NCBI RefSeq assembly: GCF_027706745.1
Contig: NZ_JAQFWP010000005.1
Coordinates: 62,001-126,000 of the forward strand
DNA length: 64,000 nt
Source of the DNA: Nocardiopsis suaedae
Lineage (GTDB): Bacteria > Actinomycetota > Actinomycetes > Streptosporangiales > Streptosporangiaceae
Reading direction: 5' to 3'
The translations under genes were made by a program, and so were the position numbers. Shown piece after piece: positions 27,224 through 37,987 of the stretch (position 1 is its first letter; every line of letters begins with the position of its first letter). The notes under the pieces were generated by a model. The model ran no database searches and had not been told where the DNA came from. It worked only from the letters and a program-made list of their open reading frames with translations.

Positions 27224-28453
27224 TCAAGGCGTGGCCGCGCGGGCTCCCGCTGCGGCGAGCGCGTCCTCCCAGGTGGTGCGCTCGGTGAGGAGCGGACGGT
27301 AGCGCATGGCCTTCGGCGTGGACTTCAGCCCCAGCACTCCGATGAGCAGCCCCTCCCGCCCGAAGAAGGCGACGAACTTGCGGTCCTCGGGCGAGCCGTG
27401 GACGATCTCCACCGTGTCGGCGGGCGCCGCCTGCCCCAGAAGCTGGATCTTCCGCTTGTACTGGTCCGACCAGAAGTAGGGCACCGGGGTGTACTCCTCG
27501 GCGGCCCCCGTACCGGCCAGCAGGTTGCGCGCGGCCACCCCCGCCTGCTCCCCGGCGTTGGTCCAGTGCTCCAGCCGCATCCGGCCGCCGTAGCGCGGGT
27601 GCGGGAAGTTCGCCAGGTCCCCGGCGGCGTAGACGTTCGGCACCGACGTGCGTCCGAGCGCGTCGCACTCCACGCCCCCGGCGCCTCCGGCCAGGGAGAC
27701 GCCCGACCCCTCCAGCCACTCGGTGTTGAGGTCGACGCCCAGCCCGCAGACCACCACCGGCGCCTCCACGGCCGACCCGTCGGCCAGGCGTACGCGCTCA
27801 ACGCGCCCGCCCGCGCCCTCGTACCCGGACACCCCCGTGCCCAGGCGGAGGTCCACGCCGTTGTCGCGGTGCAGGTCGGTGAGGACCCGCCCGACGCGCG
27901 GGTCGACCGCGCGGGTGAGCGGGGTCGGCGCCGCCTCGATCAGCACCACCTCCCGGCCGAGCGCCCGCGCGCTGGACGCCACCTCGGCCCCGACGAACCC
28001 GGCGCCGACCACGGCCACGCGGTCGTACTCGTCCAGGTCGGCGCGGAGCGCCTCGGCGTCGGCCAGTGTGCGCAGCACGTGCACCCCGGCCAGTTCCGTC
28101 GCGGGGCGGCGGGCGCGCGCCCCGGTCGCCACGATCACCCCGTCGCCCTGGACGCGGGTGCCGTCGTCCAGCTCCACCGACCGTTCCCCGGGCAGCAGCC
28201 GCGCGGCGGCGCGCCCCAGCCGCAGGTCGAGCCCGAGCGCGTCGAAGGCCGCGTCGTCGCGCAGCGCCACGCCTGCGCCGCCACCGGTGCCGGTCAGCAC
28301 CTCCTTGGACAGGGGCGGCCGGGAGTAGGGGCGCTCGTCCTCCGCCCCGACGAGGGTGATGCGCCCGTCGAAGCCCGCCTCGCGCAGGGATTCGGCGGCG
28401 TGCAGGCCGGCCATTCCCGCGCCCGCGATGACGACGTTGTCCATGCTGTCCAT
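27224..28453 (-). CDS. FAD-dependent ferredoxin reductase family protein
   Basis: A 409-residue NAD(P)H:ferredoxin reductase of the rubredoxin/putidaredoxin-reductase type. FAD-binding GAGMAGLHAAESLRE near the N terminus, the RPPLSKEVL segment, a second GxGxxG for NAD in VAVVGAGFVGAEVA, and the flavin motif NVYAAGDLANFPHP are all present, followed by a reductase C-terminal domain (PYFWSDQYKRKIQLLG). GGAG lies close before the ATG at 28453. Proximity to a 3Fe-4S ferredoxin suggests the pair delivers electrons to P450 enzymes encoded elsewhere. Confidence 0.9.
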   Translation of the reverse strand: MDSMDNVVIAGAGMAGLHAAESLREAGFDGRITLVGAEDERPYSRPPLSKEVLTGTGGGAGVALRDDAAFDALGLDLRLGRAAARLLPGERSVELDDGTRVQGDGVIVATGARARRPATELAGVHVLRTLADAEALRADLDEYDRVAVVGAGFVGAEVASSARALGREVVLIEAAPTPLTRAVDPRVGRVLTDLHRDNGVDLRLGTGVSGYEGAGGRVERVRLADGSAVEAPVVVCGLGVDLNTEWLEGSGVSLAGGAGGVECDALGRTSVPNVYAAGDLANFPHPRYGGRMRLEHWTNAGEQAGVAARNLLAGTGAAEEYTPVPYFWSDQYKRKIQLLGQAAPADTVEIVHGSPEDRKFVAFFGREGLLIGVLGLKSTPKAMRYRPLLTERTTWEDALAAAGARAATP

Positions 28454-28536
28454 GGCTCCGCTCTGGATCTGGGGTGGTCGGGGACCCGCCTCCACGATAG
28501 GCGCGCACCGGCGCCCCGGGGCGGGGACCCGGGCCG

Positions 28537-29517
28537 CTACAGCGGCCGGACCGCGCCGACCGGCCCGCCGCCGCCGAACAGGTCCACGCTGAGCAGGTCG
28601 GCGACGGGGGAGACGTCGGCGCCGAGCTCCCGCAGGGCGGTGAGCCCGACCATGGCGCGGGCGCGCGTCTCGGCGTCGCCGTCGGAGATCTTGACCGCGG
28701 CGGTGCGCCCGTCGGTGTCGGCGAGCACGAGGACGCCTTCGGCGCCGATCTTGGAGACCGTTCCGGGCAGGTCGCGCATGATGCGGGTGTCGAGGCGGCC
28801 CTCACCGGCCACGTACTCGGGGTGGGTGCGCATGGCGGCGATGACGGCCGCCTCGGGGGTGCTCTCCGGGGCCAGGGCCATGGCCCGGATCCCGCGCGCC
28901 AGGCCCTGCAGGGAGACGGCCATCTGCGGGGCGCCGCAGCCGTCCACGGCGGTGTGCGCGACCGGTTCGCCGCACAGCTCCTCGATGGTCTCGCGCACCA
29001 GCGCCTGCAGCGGGTGGGCGGGGTCCAGGTAGTCGGCGGTGCTCCACCCCTGGGCGGCGCAGGCGGCCAGCATGGCGGCGTGCTTGCCCGAGCAGTTCAT
29101 CAGCAGCCGGTCCGGCTCCCCGCCCGAGCGCAGCAGCGCGTCGCGGAACCGCCGCCCCATCGGCCAGTCGACCGGGCAGCGCAGGTCGTCGGGGCCGAGC
29201 CCGGCGTCGGCGAGCACCTTGCGGACGGTGTCGGCGTGGATGTCCTGGCCGCTGTGGCTGCCCGCGGCGATGGCCAGCTCGGGTCCGGAGACCGGCGCCC
29301 CCGCGCGCAGCGCGGCGAGCGCCTGGAAGGGCTTGGCGGCCGACCGGGGGAACATGGCGGCCTCGACCGGTCCGCGCGTGTACCCGGGGGCGCCGTCCGC
29401 GGTGATGCCGATGACGGCGCCGTAGTGGACGCCCTCCCGGAATCCGGAGCGCACGACCTCGGCGAGCGGCACGTACGCGGGCAGCGGGGACGACGGGTGG
29501 GACACCAGGCCCTCCAT
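28537..29517 (-). CDS. Asparaginase (type II thermolabile family)
   Basis: A 326-residue member of the asparaginase_II (Rhizobium etli/thermolabile) family, hydrolysing asparagine to aspartate and ammonia. Marks: MFPRSAAKPFQALA, AIAAGSHSGQDIHADTVRKVL, LLMNCSGKHAAML with the conserved Cys-Ser-Gly-Lys-His, and AVDGCGAPQMAVSL. The ATG at 29517 is preferred; a TTG at 29526 adds three residues. No good ribosome site is visible for either, so a short or leaderless transcript is possible. Confidence 0.88.
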   Translation of the reverse strand: MEGLVSHPSSPLPAYVPLAEVVRSGFREGVHYGAVIGITADGAPGYTRGPVEAAMFPRSAAKPFQALAALRAGAPVSGPELAIAAGSHSGQDIHADTVRKVLADAGLGPDDLRCPVDWPMGRRFRDALLRSGGEPDRLLMNCSGKHAAMLAACAAQGWSTADYLDPAHPLQALVRETIEELCGEPVAHTAVDGCGAPQMAVSLQGLARGIRAMALAPESTPEAAVIAAMRTHPEYVAGEGRLDTRIMRDLPGTVSKIGAEGVLVLADTDGRTAAVKISDGDAETRARAMVGLTALRELGADVSPVADLLSVDLFGGGGPVGAVRPL

Positions 29518-29662
29518 TCGCGACAAAATCGGACAGACGGCTCAACGTTATGCGCCGCTGTGCTCTTCCCGCACCCGTCGCACGGGTGCCGTAGGGTCGG
29601 GCAGCGGCGCGGCGCCCCCGGTAGGGGCGCTGTGACGGGTTCGACGGGGGAGGACGTACCGC

Positions 29663-30589
29663 ATGCTGGAGTGGATGAGGGCAGGGCGCCCGCGCATGGG
29701 CGGGGCGGTCGCGCACGGGGCGCTGACCCGCGCGCGGGGCGGGTCCGCCCTTCCGGCGCGCGGTCTGGAGTACGCCGTCCTCGACGTGGAGACCACCGGG
29801 CTGGACCCCGCGGCCGGTGCGCGCGTGTGCGAGGTCGCCGTGGTGCGGATGCGGGGCGACGGAACGGTGCTGCGCGAGTTCAGCACCCTGGTCGACCCGG
29901 GCGCCCCGATGGAGGGGCGCGAGTTCCACGGCATCACCGACGGGGACGTGGCCGGGGCGCCGCGCGCCGGGGCGTTGGCCGGAGAGCTGGCGGGGCTGTT
30001 CTCGGGAGCCGTGGTGGCCGGGCACAACCTGGACTTCGAGGCGGCGTTCCTCGCCTCCGAGCTGGTTCCGTCGGGGCTGCCCGAGGGGGTCCCGGGGCTG
30101 TGCACGCTGCGTGCCCTGCGCTCCCAGGTCGACCTGGACCGGTACTCGCTTCCGCGGGCGAGCCTGGCGCTCAACGGCCACTGGCCCTCAGGGCAGCACA
30201 CGGCACTGGGCGACGCGCGCGCGTGCGCCCGCATCCTGGCCGAGATGCTGAACACGGCGCCGGGAGAGCTGTACTACACCGGGCCCGCTCCGCGTGATGT
30301 GGTGCTCGGAGAGCAGGGCGCCGAACGCGTCGGCCCGGTCCGGCTGAAGAGCCGGACCCCGGTCAAGGGGGCGCTCCCCCTGGCGACGGTGTGGCCCCGC
30401 CGGTGGCGCCCGCAGGAGCTTCCGCCGGAGCTGTGCGGCGGCGCGTTCACCGGCGCCGACCGTACGGCCGCGTTGAAGGCCGCCCGTGAGCGCGGCCTGT
30501 TCCGCGAGGCCGCCGCGGGCGCCGTGGCGCTGGCCGGGGCCGCGGCGGCCGCGGGAGCCGCCCGCTCCCTGATGCGCGCGCTGCGCTGA
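29663..30589 (+). CDS. DEDDh 3'-5' exonuclease (DnaQ-like)
   Basis: A 308-residue protein with an RNase T/DnaQ exonuclease domain (about 36-195): motif I VLDVETTGLDP, motif II AGHNLDFEAAF, and motif III HTALGDARACARIL supply Asp, Glu, Asp, His and Asp of the DEDDh site. The C-terminal 110 residues are unassigned and end in an Ala-rich helix. Such stand-alone DnaQ-like proteins act in proofreading or repair. It is unlinked to neighbouring functions. Confidence 0.85.
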   Translation: MLEWMRAGRPRMGGAVAHGALTRARGGSALPARGLEYAVLDVETTGLDPAAGARVCEVAVVRMRGDGTVLREFSTLVDPGAPMEGREFHGITDGDVAGAPRAGALAGELAGLFSGAVVAGHNLDFEAAFLASELVPSGLPEGVPGLCTLRALRSQVDLDRYSLPRASLALNGHWPSGQHTALGDARACARILAEMLNTAPGELYYTGPAPRDVVLGEQGAERVGPVRLKSRTPVKGALPLATVWPRRWRPQELPPELCGGAFTGADRTAALKAARERGLFREAAAGAVALAGAAAAAGAARSLMRALR

Positions 30590-30691
30590 GGCGGAGGCCG
30601 CCCCGGGGCGTGCGGACCGCCCGCGTTGTGTACGGGCCGCATGTGGTCACCGAAAGTGGTACTGCCGTCACTCCCCGGCGCCGCCTGGGGT

Positions 30692-30880
30692 TCAGACCCC
30701 GGACAGGGCGAGGAAGAAGGCGATGATCAGGGTGCTCCCGCCCACCGTGGTGAGGGTGGCGCGGCCGGCCTCGGTGAGGCGTGCGGGGAGCACTGCCAGG
30801 GCCGGGTAGAAGCGGATCACGCGGTTGGTCATGGCGACGGCGACCAGGACGGCGCCGACGAGCAGGAGGACGAGGGACAC
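30692..30880 (-). CDS. Small two-helix membrane protein (62 aa)
   Basis: A 62-residue protein from a GTG at 30880: first helix LVLLLVGAVLVAVAM, a short basic loop (TNRVIRFYPAL), then a second helix TTVGGSTLIIAFFLALSGV. No family recognised. GAAGG lies about 14 bases upstream. It follows the TetR gene on the same strand after 110 bases and could belong to its unit. Confidence 0.5.
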   Translation of the reverse strand: MSLVLLLVGAVLVAVAMTNRVIRFYPALAVLPARLTEAGRATLTTVGGSTLIIAFFLALSGV

Positions 30881-30990
30881 GTCGGGACAGGCCTTCTCGG
30901 AGAGGGAGGGGCGAGGGGTGCTGCGGTGTGCGCGCCCGATTGTCGCGCATGCGCGGCCGGCGCGGGAGGGGGCCGCGGTGCCTCCCCGGG

Positions 30991-31650
30991 TTACGGCCGG
31001 TCCCCGGATGCCCCGTTCGTCTCGTTCGCGCCGTTCGTCCGGTCCGCGTGGGGGGCGGCCGCGCCGAGCGCCCGCAGCGTGAAGGAGGTCACCAGCGCGT
31101 GCGCCTCCTCCACCGAGGCCTCCCCGCGCAGGATGGGCACCCGCTGGGCCCCGATCATCGCCAGCACCAGCCGTGCGGTGGCCGCCACCGGCTGCGCGGT
31201 GAACGCGCCCTCCTCGGTCCCGTGCCGCAGGACCTCCTCCAACAGCCGCTGCATGGGCTCCACGTGGTCGGCCAGGCGCTGGTAGGCGTCCGGCCCCAGG
31301 CTGGCGCCGAGCTCGGCGGCCGGGGGGTGGGGGTGCTCGGCGATCGCCTCCAGCTGGAGGCGGACGAAGGCCGACAGCCGGTCGGTGGGCTCGGGGACGC
31401 CGTGCAGCTCGGCCCGGTAGCGCTCCATGAAGCCGGCGGTGGCCTCGTCGGCGAAGGCCAGCAGCAGCGCCGCCTTGTCGGGGAAGTAGTTGTACAGGGC
31501 CGTCCGGGTGATGCCCGCCCGCGCGGCGACCTCGGTCATGGAGATGTCGTCGATGCCCTCGGTCCGGGTCAGTTCGGCGACCGCCTCCAGGATGCGCTCG
31601 CGCGTCTGGGCCCGGTGGGCGGCGATGGTCGGCGCGGAGATCTTGGGCAT
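30991..31650 (-). CDS. TetR family transcriptional regulator
   Basis: A 219-residue repressor. The N-terminal helix-turn-helix is clear: RERILEAVAELTRTEGIDDI, then MTEVAARAGITRTALYNYFPDKAALLLAF (about 36-66). The C-terminal ligand domain is of the TetR_C type; the tail (TNGANETNGASGDRP) is low-complexity. It lies downstream of heme oxygenase on the same strand, behind a hairpin, and could control that gene, whose promoter has palindromes. Confidence 0.88.
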   Translation of the reverse strand: MPKISAPTIAAHRAQTRERILEAVAELTRTEGIDDISMTEVAARAGITRTALYNYFPDKAALLLAFADEATAGFMERYRAELHGVPEPTDRLSAFVRLQLEAIAEHPHPPAAELGASLGPDAYQRLADHVEPMQRLLEEVLRHGTEEGAFTAQPVAATARLVLAMIGAQRVPILRGEASVEEAHALVTSFTLRALGAAAPHADRTNGANETNGASGDRP

Positions 31651-31760
31651 GCCCCCATGGTCGCACGGCGGCGGAATCGGCGGGGTGGCCCGTGCAGGTC
31701 GTGGACGGGGCGAACGACCGCGGGACCGCGTGCGTCAGGGGCGGCGCCCGCCGGGTGGAA

Positions 31761-31797
31761 GGGCCCCGGGCGGCGCCGTCCCCGCCGCCCGGTGCCC
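31761..31797 (-). terminator. Hairpin after the heme oxygenase gene
   Basis: A 15-base stem with one mismatch (31761-31775 with 31783-31797) and a 7-base loop, 12 bases past the stop. Confidence 0.5.
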
Positions 31798-31808
31798 TGT
31801 GCGGCCGC

Positions 31809-32465
31809 TCAGGCGGCCGCGCCGGACGCGTGGCGGCGTCCGAGGTCGGCCAGGACCTCCGTGTTGAGCTGGTAGGCCAGGCCGGTCTCGCGGATCATCG
31901 CCTGCCGCGCGGTCGCGTCGAGGTCCAGGGCGTCCAGGCGGGCCCGGTAGGCCTCCTTGAACCGCGGCAGGCTGCCCAGGGCCGAGAAGTCGTAGAACGC
32001 CGTCCCCGCGGTGCCGGGGAGGCCGTAGGCCCGTGCGGCCGCCTTGCCGATGAACTGGCCGCCGGAGACGTCGCCCATGTAGCGGGTGTAGTGGTGCGCC
32101 ACGTACCCGGCCGGGTCGTCGGCCATCTGCCGGATGCGGGCGGTGTAGGTGGCGGTGGGCGGCGTGGGGGAGACGCGGCGCGCCCATTCGGGGCCGAGCA
32201 GGGCCTCCAGGTCGCGCTCCAGGGCGGGCACGCGGAACAGGGCCGGGTCGACGAACGGGCCGGCCAGGGGGTCGCCGGCCAGGGCGCGGCCGACCTCCTC
32301 CAGCGCGGTGTAGGCGAAGTAGTGCTGGGCGGTCATCGCGGCGTACCCGTCCACCGGTAGCGCCCCGTCGAGCAGCGCGCGGGTGAATCCGTGCCCCTCG
32401 GCCTCTCCGTGCGCCTGCCAGGTGGCGGCCTTGAGCCGTTCGGAGAAGCGCCCGTCCTCCACCAT
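31809..32465 (-). CDS. Biliverdin-producing heme oxygenase
   Basis: A 218-residue HemO/HO-1 type enzyme opening heme to biliverdin, Fe2+ and CO. The proximal heme ligand is the His of ATWQAHGEAEGH (about residue 19). The distal helix is HHYTRYMGDVSGGQFIGKAAARAYG, with the conserved Gly-Gly kink. It releases iron from heme, complementing the FhuF reductase elsewhere in the window. Promoter and palindromes lie upstream at 32509-32568. Confidence 0.93.
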   Translation of the reverse strand: MVEDGRFSERLKAATWQAHGEAEGHGFTRALLDGALPVDGYAAMTAQHYFAYTALEEVGRALAGDPLAGPFVDPALFRVPALERDLEALLGPEWARRVSPTPPTATYTARIRQMADDPAGYVAHHYTRYMGDVSGGQFIGKAAARAYGLPGTAGTAFYDFSALGSLPRFKEAYRARLDALDLDATARQAMIRETGLAYQLNTEVLADLGRRHASGAAA

Positions 32466-32508
32466 CGGTCTCCCTTCCCGTGGCCGGACCCGGTCGGCCC
32501 GCTGTTTT

Positions 32509-32568
32509 CTGACATCTTGTCAGCATGATGGTGACGGGTGTCAAGACCGATACGACGCACTGTCGTAT
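32509..32568 (-). promoter_or_regulatory. Heme oxygenase promoter with two palindromes
   Basis: On the minus strand a perfect -35 TTGACA (32539-32544) is followed downstream by CTGACA-tct-TGTCAG (32509-32523), which would overlap the -10 region. Upstream lies ATACGAC-GCACT-GTCGTAT (32550-32568), perfect 7-base arms. Such palindromes are typical TetR-type operators, and a TetR gene is the next gene downstream. Confidence 0.5.
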
Positions 32569-32835
32569 AAGTCTCGGCGGATTCTCAGGCGCCCCGGTCA
32601 TGTGCGGCGCCGGTGCGGGGCGCGGGGTGGGCCGCGGCCGGTATCCTTGCCCGGGACGGCGGTGCAGACCTGGCGAAACAGGAGGAAGTGGACCTTTCGG
32701 GGCGCGGGCCGGGGAACGCCCGGCGGCCGACCGTGCGTTAGCACGTGCAGTGGCGGCCCGCGAGGCGGTGACACTATCGTTTGTCTGCCGCGACGAGGGG
32801 CGGCCGAGAATGCCAGCGAATCAGGACTTGGGGCA

Positions 32836-34043
32836 GTGACCGTGACGCGATCCGAACCCGTGGGGCCGGCCGATGCCGCCGCCCCGGCGCCGGCGGTCGC
32901 CTCGGTCGACGTCCTCCTGGTCGAGGACGACGCCCAGGACGCCTTCCTGGTCGAGGAGCTGCTCGCCGAGACCGACCTGGAGTGCCGCATCACCTGGGTG
33001 CGCACCTACGCCGAGGCGCGCGAGCAGCTGCCCTCCTTCCGCGGCTGCGTCCTGCTCGACCTCAACCTGCCCGACGCCGACGGCATGCCGCTGCTGCGCA
33101 AGGTGCTCGACTCCGCCCGCTCGGCCGCCGTGGTGGTGCTCACCGGCCTGGACGATGAGCACGAGGGCGTGGCCTCGGTCGCCGCCGGCGCCCAGGACTA
33201 CCTGGTCAAGGGCCAGGTCGACGGATCACTGCTGGCGCGCAGCCTGCGCTACTCGGTCGAGCGCCAGCGCGCCGACGAGAACGCCCGCCAGCTCCGCGAG
33301 GCCGAGCTGTACGCCCGGGAGAACATGCGCCTGGAGCGCGGACTGCTCCCGCAGGTGCTGCTGGACGCCTCGCCCCTGTCGCACCGCACCTTCTACCGGC
33401 CCGGCCGCAAGCGCGCCCTGGTCGGCGGCGACTTCTACGACGCCGTCGAGAAGGACGGCACCACCCACGTCATCGTCGGCGACGTCAGCGGGCACGGCCC
33501 CGACGAGGCCGCCCTGGGCGTGCAGCTGCGCATCGCCTGGCGCGCCCTGGTCATGGGCGGCGTCGATGAGCGGCGGCTGCTGCCCTCCCTGGAGCAGATC
33601 CTCATCAGCGAGCGCGCCCAGGAGGAGATGTACGCCACCCTGTGCCAGGTCAGCCTGGACACCGGGGCCGAGAGCGCCCGCATCCGGCAGTTCGGCCACC
33701 CGCCGCCGCTGGTCATCGCCGACGGCAAGGTCGCCGAGGTGGAGGCCTCCCCGCACCCGCCGCTGGGGGTCTTCCCCGAATCCGAGACCGAGGTGGAGGA
33801 GTTCGCCCTGCCGCGCGGGGCCACCCTGATGCTCTACACCGACGGCCTCGTCGACGCCTACGACGGCGGCCCGCCCGCGCGCCTGGAGGTCGCCGGACTG
33901 CGCCGCATCGTGTCCGGCCTGCTGGAGGCCGGGACCTCCGTGGTCGACGTGCCCGAGCGGGTCGTCGACGAGGCCGAGCGGCACAACGGCGGCCCGCTGC
34001 AGGACGACGTGGCCATGCTGCTGGTCACCCATGGGAGCGCCCG

Positions 34044-34047
<4 letters not shown>
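32836..34047 (+). CDS. Response regulator with PP2C-type phosphatase domain (RsbU/SpoIIE-like)
   Basis: A 403-residue two-domain protein. The receiver domain (about 22-140) has acidic pair VEDDAQD and the phosphorylatable Asp in CVLLDLNLPDADG, then VVLTGLDD and KGQ. The PP2C/SpoIIE domain (about 175-395) has VGGDFYDAVE, IVGDVSGHGPDEA, LMLYTDGLVDA and LQDDVAMLLV, whose Asp residues bind Mn. It should dephosphorylate an anti-sigma antagonist when activated. The GTG at 32836 has AGGA 9 bases upstream; GTG at 32842 is an alternative. The stop overlaps the kinase start (TTGA). Confidence 0.88.
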
Positions 34048-35855
<1,808 letters not shown>

Positions 35856-35860
35856 AGACG

Positions 35861-36307
35861 ATGAGCGAGGTCACTTTGGTGCAACCCATAGAGGTGCTGC
35901 TGGTCGAAGACGACCCCGGCGACGTCCTCATGACCAAGGAGGCGTTCGAGGAGCACAAGGTGGGCAACCGCCTGCACGTCGTCTCCGACGGGGTCGAGGC
36001 CCTGCGCTTCCTGCGCCGCGAGGGCGAGTACGCCGACGCGCCGCGCCCGCACCTGATCCTGCTCGACCTCAACCTGCCCCGCAAGGACGGCCGCGAGGTG
36101 CTGGAGGAGGTCAAGGGCGACGAGTCGTTCGCGCACATCCCGATCGTCGTGCTGACCACCTCCGAGGCCGAAGAGGACATCCTGCGCAGCTACCGGCTGC
36201 ACGCCAACGCCTATGTGGCCAAACCGGTCGACTTCGAGCAGTTCATACAGGTCGTCCGGCAGATCGATGACTTCTTCGTCACCGTGGTGCGGCTGCCCAA
36301 GGGCTGA
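35861..36307 (+). CDS. Stand-alone receiver-domain response regulator (Rcp1-like)
   Basis: A 148-residue single receiver of the Rcp1/CheY-like group usually paired with phytochrome or CHASE3-type kinases: LLVEDDPGDVLMTKEAFEE, phospho-Asp in LILLDLNLPRKDGREV, VVLTTSEAEEDI and the Lys in AYVAKPVDFEQF. It has no output domain and probably relays phosphate. It starts 5 bases after the kinase stop, so it is in the same operon. Confidence 0.9.
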   Translation: MSEVTLVQPIEVLLVEDDPGDVLMTKEAFEEHKVGNRLHVVSDGVEALRFLRREGEYADAPRPHLILLDLNLPRKDGREVLEEVKGDESFAHIPIVVLTTSEAEEDILRSYRLHANAYVAKPVDFEQFIQVVRQIDDFFVTVVRLPKG

Positions 36308-36326
36308 TCTGCAATACGGTGGTGCC

Positions 36327-36851
<525 letters not shown>

Positions 36852-36861
36852 GGGAGGCGGC

Positions 36862-37728
36862 GTGCCCACCCTCACCGGCCGGGTCCGCGAGCTGACCGGG
36901 CGGGAGGCGGTCCGCGCGGTGCCGCTGGGCCGCTCGCACGCCTGGGAGACCTACCGGGCCGAGACCGCCGACGGCTCGCGCCTGTTCGTCAAGGCCCTGC
37001 CCGACGACGGCGGCGACGGCTTCCCCGGCCTGTTCGAGTCCGAGGCGCTGGGGCTGGCGTGGCTGGGGCGGGCCTTCGGCTCGCCCGCCGCCGAGGTCGC
37101 CGGCTGGGACGCGCGCACCCTGGTGCTCCAGTGGATCGATGAGCGCCCGCCCACCCCCGAGGCGGCCGAGCGCTTCGGACACCAGCTGGCCTCCATGCAC
37201 CTGGCCGGGGCCGAGGGGTTCGGCGCCGACCGGGACGGCTACATCGGCCCGCTGCCCCTGGACAACACCCGCGACGCCGCCTGGCCGGAGTTCTACGCGC
37301 GGCGCCGCCTGGAGCCGTTCCTGCGCCGCGCCGCCGACCGGGGGGCGCTCACCCCGGCCGACGTGCGGATCGTGGAGAAGGTCGTCGACCAGGTGGAAGA
37401 CCTGGCCGGGGAGCCGGAGCCGCCCGCACGGGTGCACGGCGACCTGTGGAGCGGCAACGTCATCTGGCAGGACGACGGGGCCGCGGTGGTCGACCCCTCG
37501 GCGCACGGCGGGCACCGCGAGGGCGACCTGGCGATGCTGGCCCTGTTCGGCCTGCCCCACCTGGACCGGGTCCGGGACGCCTACAACGAGGCGGCCCCGC
37601 TGGCGGCCGGGTGGCGCGGACGGATCGCCCTGCACCAGCTCTACCCGCTGCTGGTGCACGTCAGCCTGTTCGGGGCCGCCTACCGGACGACCACCATGGA
37701 GGCCGCCCGCGCGGCCCTGCACGGCTAG
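36862..37728 (+). CDS. Fructosamine kinase family protein
   Basis: A 288-residue kinase of the fructosamine/ketosamine-3-kinase family, which phosphorylates sugar adducts on proteins so they fall off. ATP-site Lys in RLFVKALPD, catalytic RVHGDLWSGNVIWQ with Asp and Asn, and the metal Asp in AVVDPSAHGGHREGDLAML are all present. It starts from GTG 10 bases after the phosphatase gene; actinobacteria often pair these two families. Its TAG stop is part of the left end of the inverted-repeat element. Confidence 0.88.
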   Translation: MPTLTGRVRELTGREAVRAVPLGRSHAWETYRAETADGSRLFVKALPDDGGDGFPGLFESEALGLAWLGRAFGSPAAEVAGWDARTLVLQWIDERPPTPEAAERFGHQLASMHLAGAEGFGADRDGYIGPLPLDNTRDAAWPEFYARRRLEPFLRRAADRGALTPADVRIVEKVVDQVEDLAGEPEPPARVHGDLWSGNVIWQDDGAAVVDPSAHGGHREGDLAMLALFGLPHLDRVRDAYNEAAPLAAGWRGRIALHQLYPLLVHVSLFGAAYRTTTMEAARAALHG

Positions 37729-37906
37729 GGGGTGTTGTGCGGATCACGACCTACTGCGCGACGCCCGGGCACGCCCCTCGCTGCGTCCTCATCGGTCGAC
37801 AGCGCACCCAGGCTGACTCCCCTGCTTTTCGGGAAACACAGCGTTCTCGCGATGAACGCACCTGGACGCCGCTCGCTACGGCCATGATCCACACAACACC
37901 CCCTAG
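37725..37906. mobile_element. MITE-like inverted-repeat element, copy 2
   Basis: The 22-base ends 37725-37746 and 37885-37906 are inverses at 21 of 22 positions (left CTAGGGGGTGTTGTGCGGAT..., right reading the same with one T for C). TA pairs at 37726-37727 and 37904-37905 fit a TA duplication at CTAG. The interior carries no gene. The left end forms the stop codon of the fructosamine kinase gene. The right end shares ATGATCC plus a GTGTT core with copy 1 (26937-27102). Confidence 0.65.
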
Positions 37907-37987
37907 CGCCCGTCGGTCCCGGGGGGAACGGCGCTGAGACCGCGGTCGTAGGGGCGTTTTCCCCGAGATCAACGAGGGGGCGCCCCG

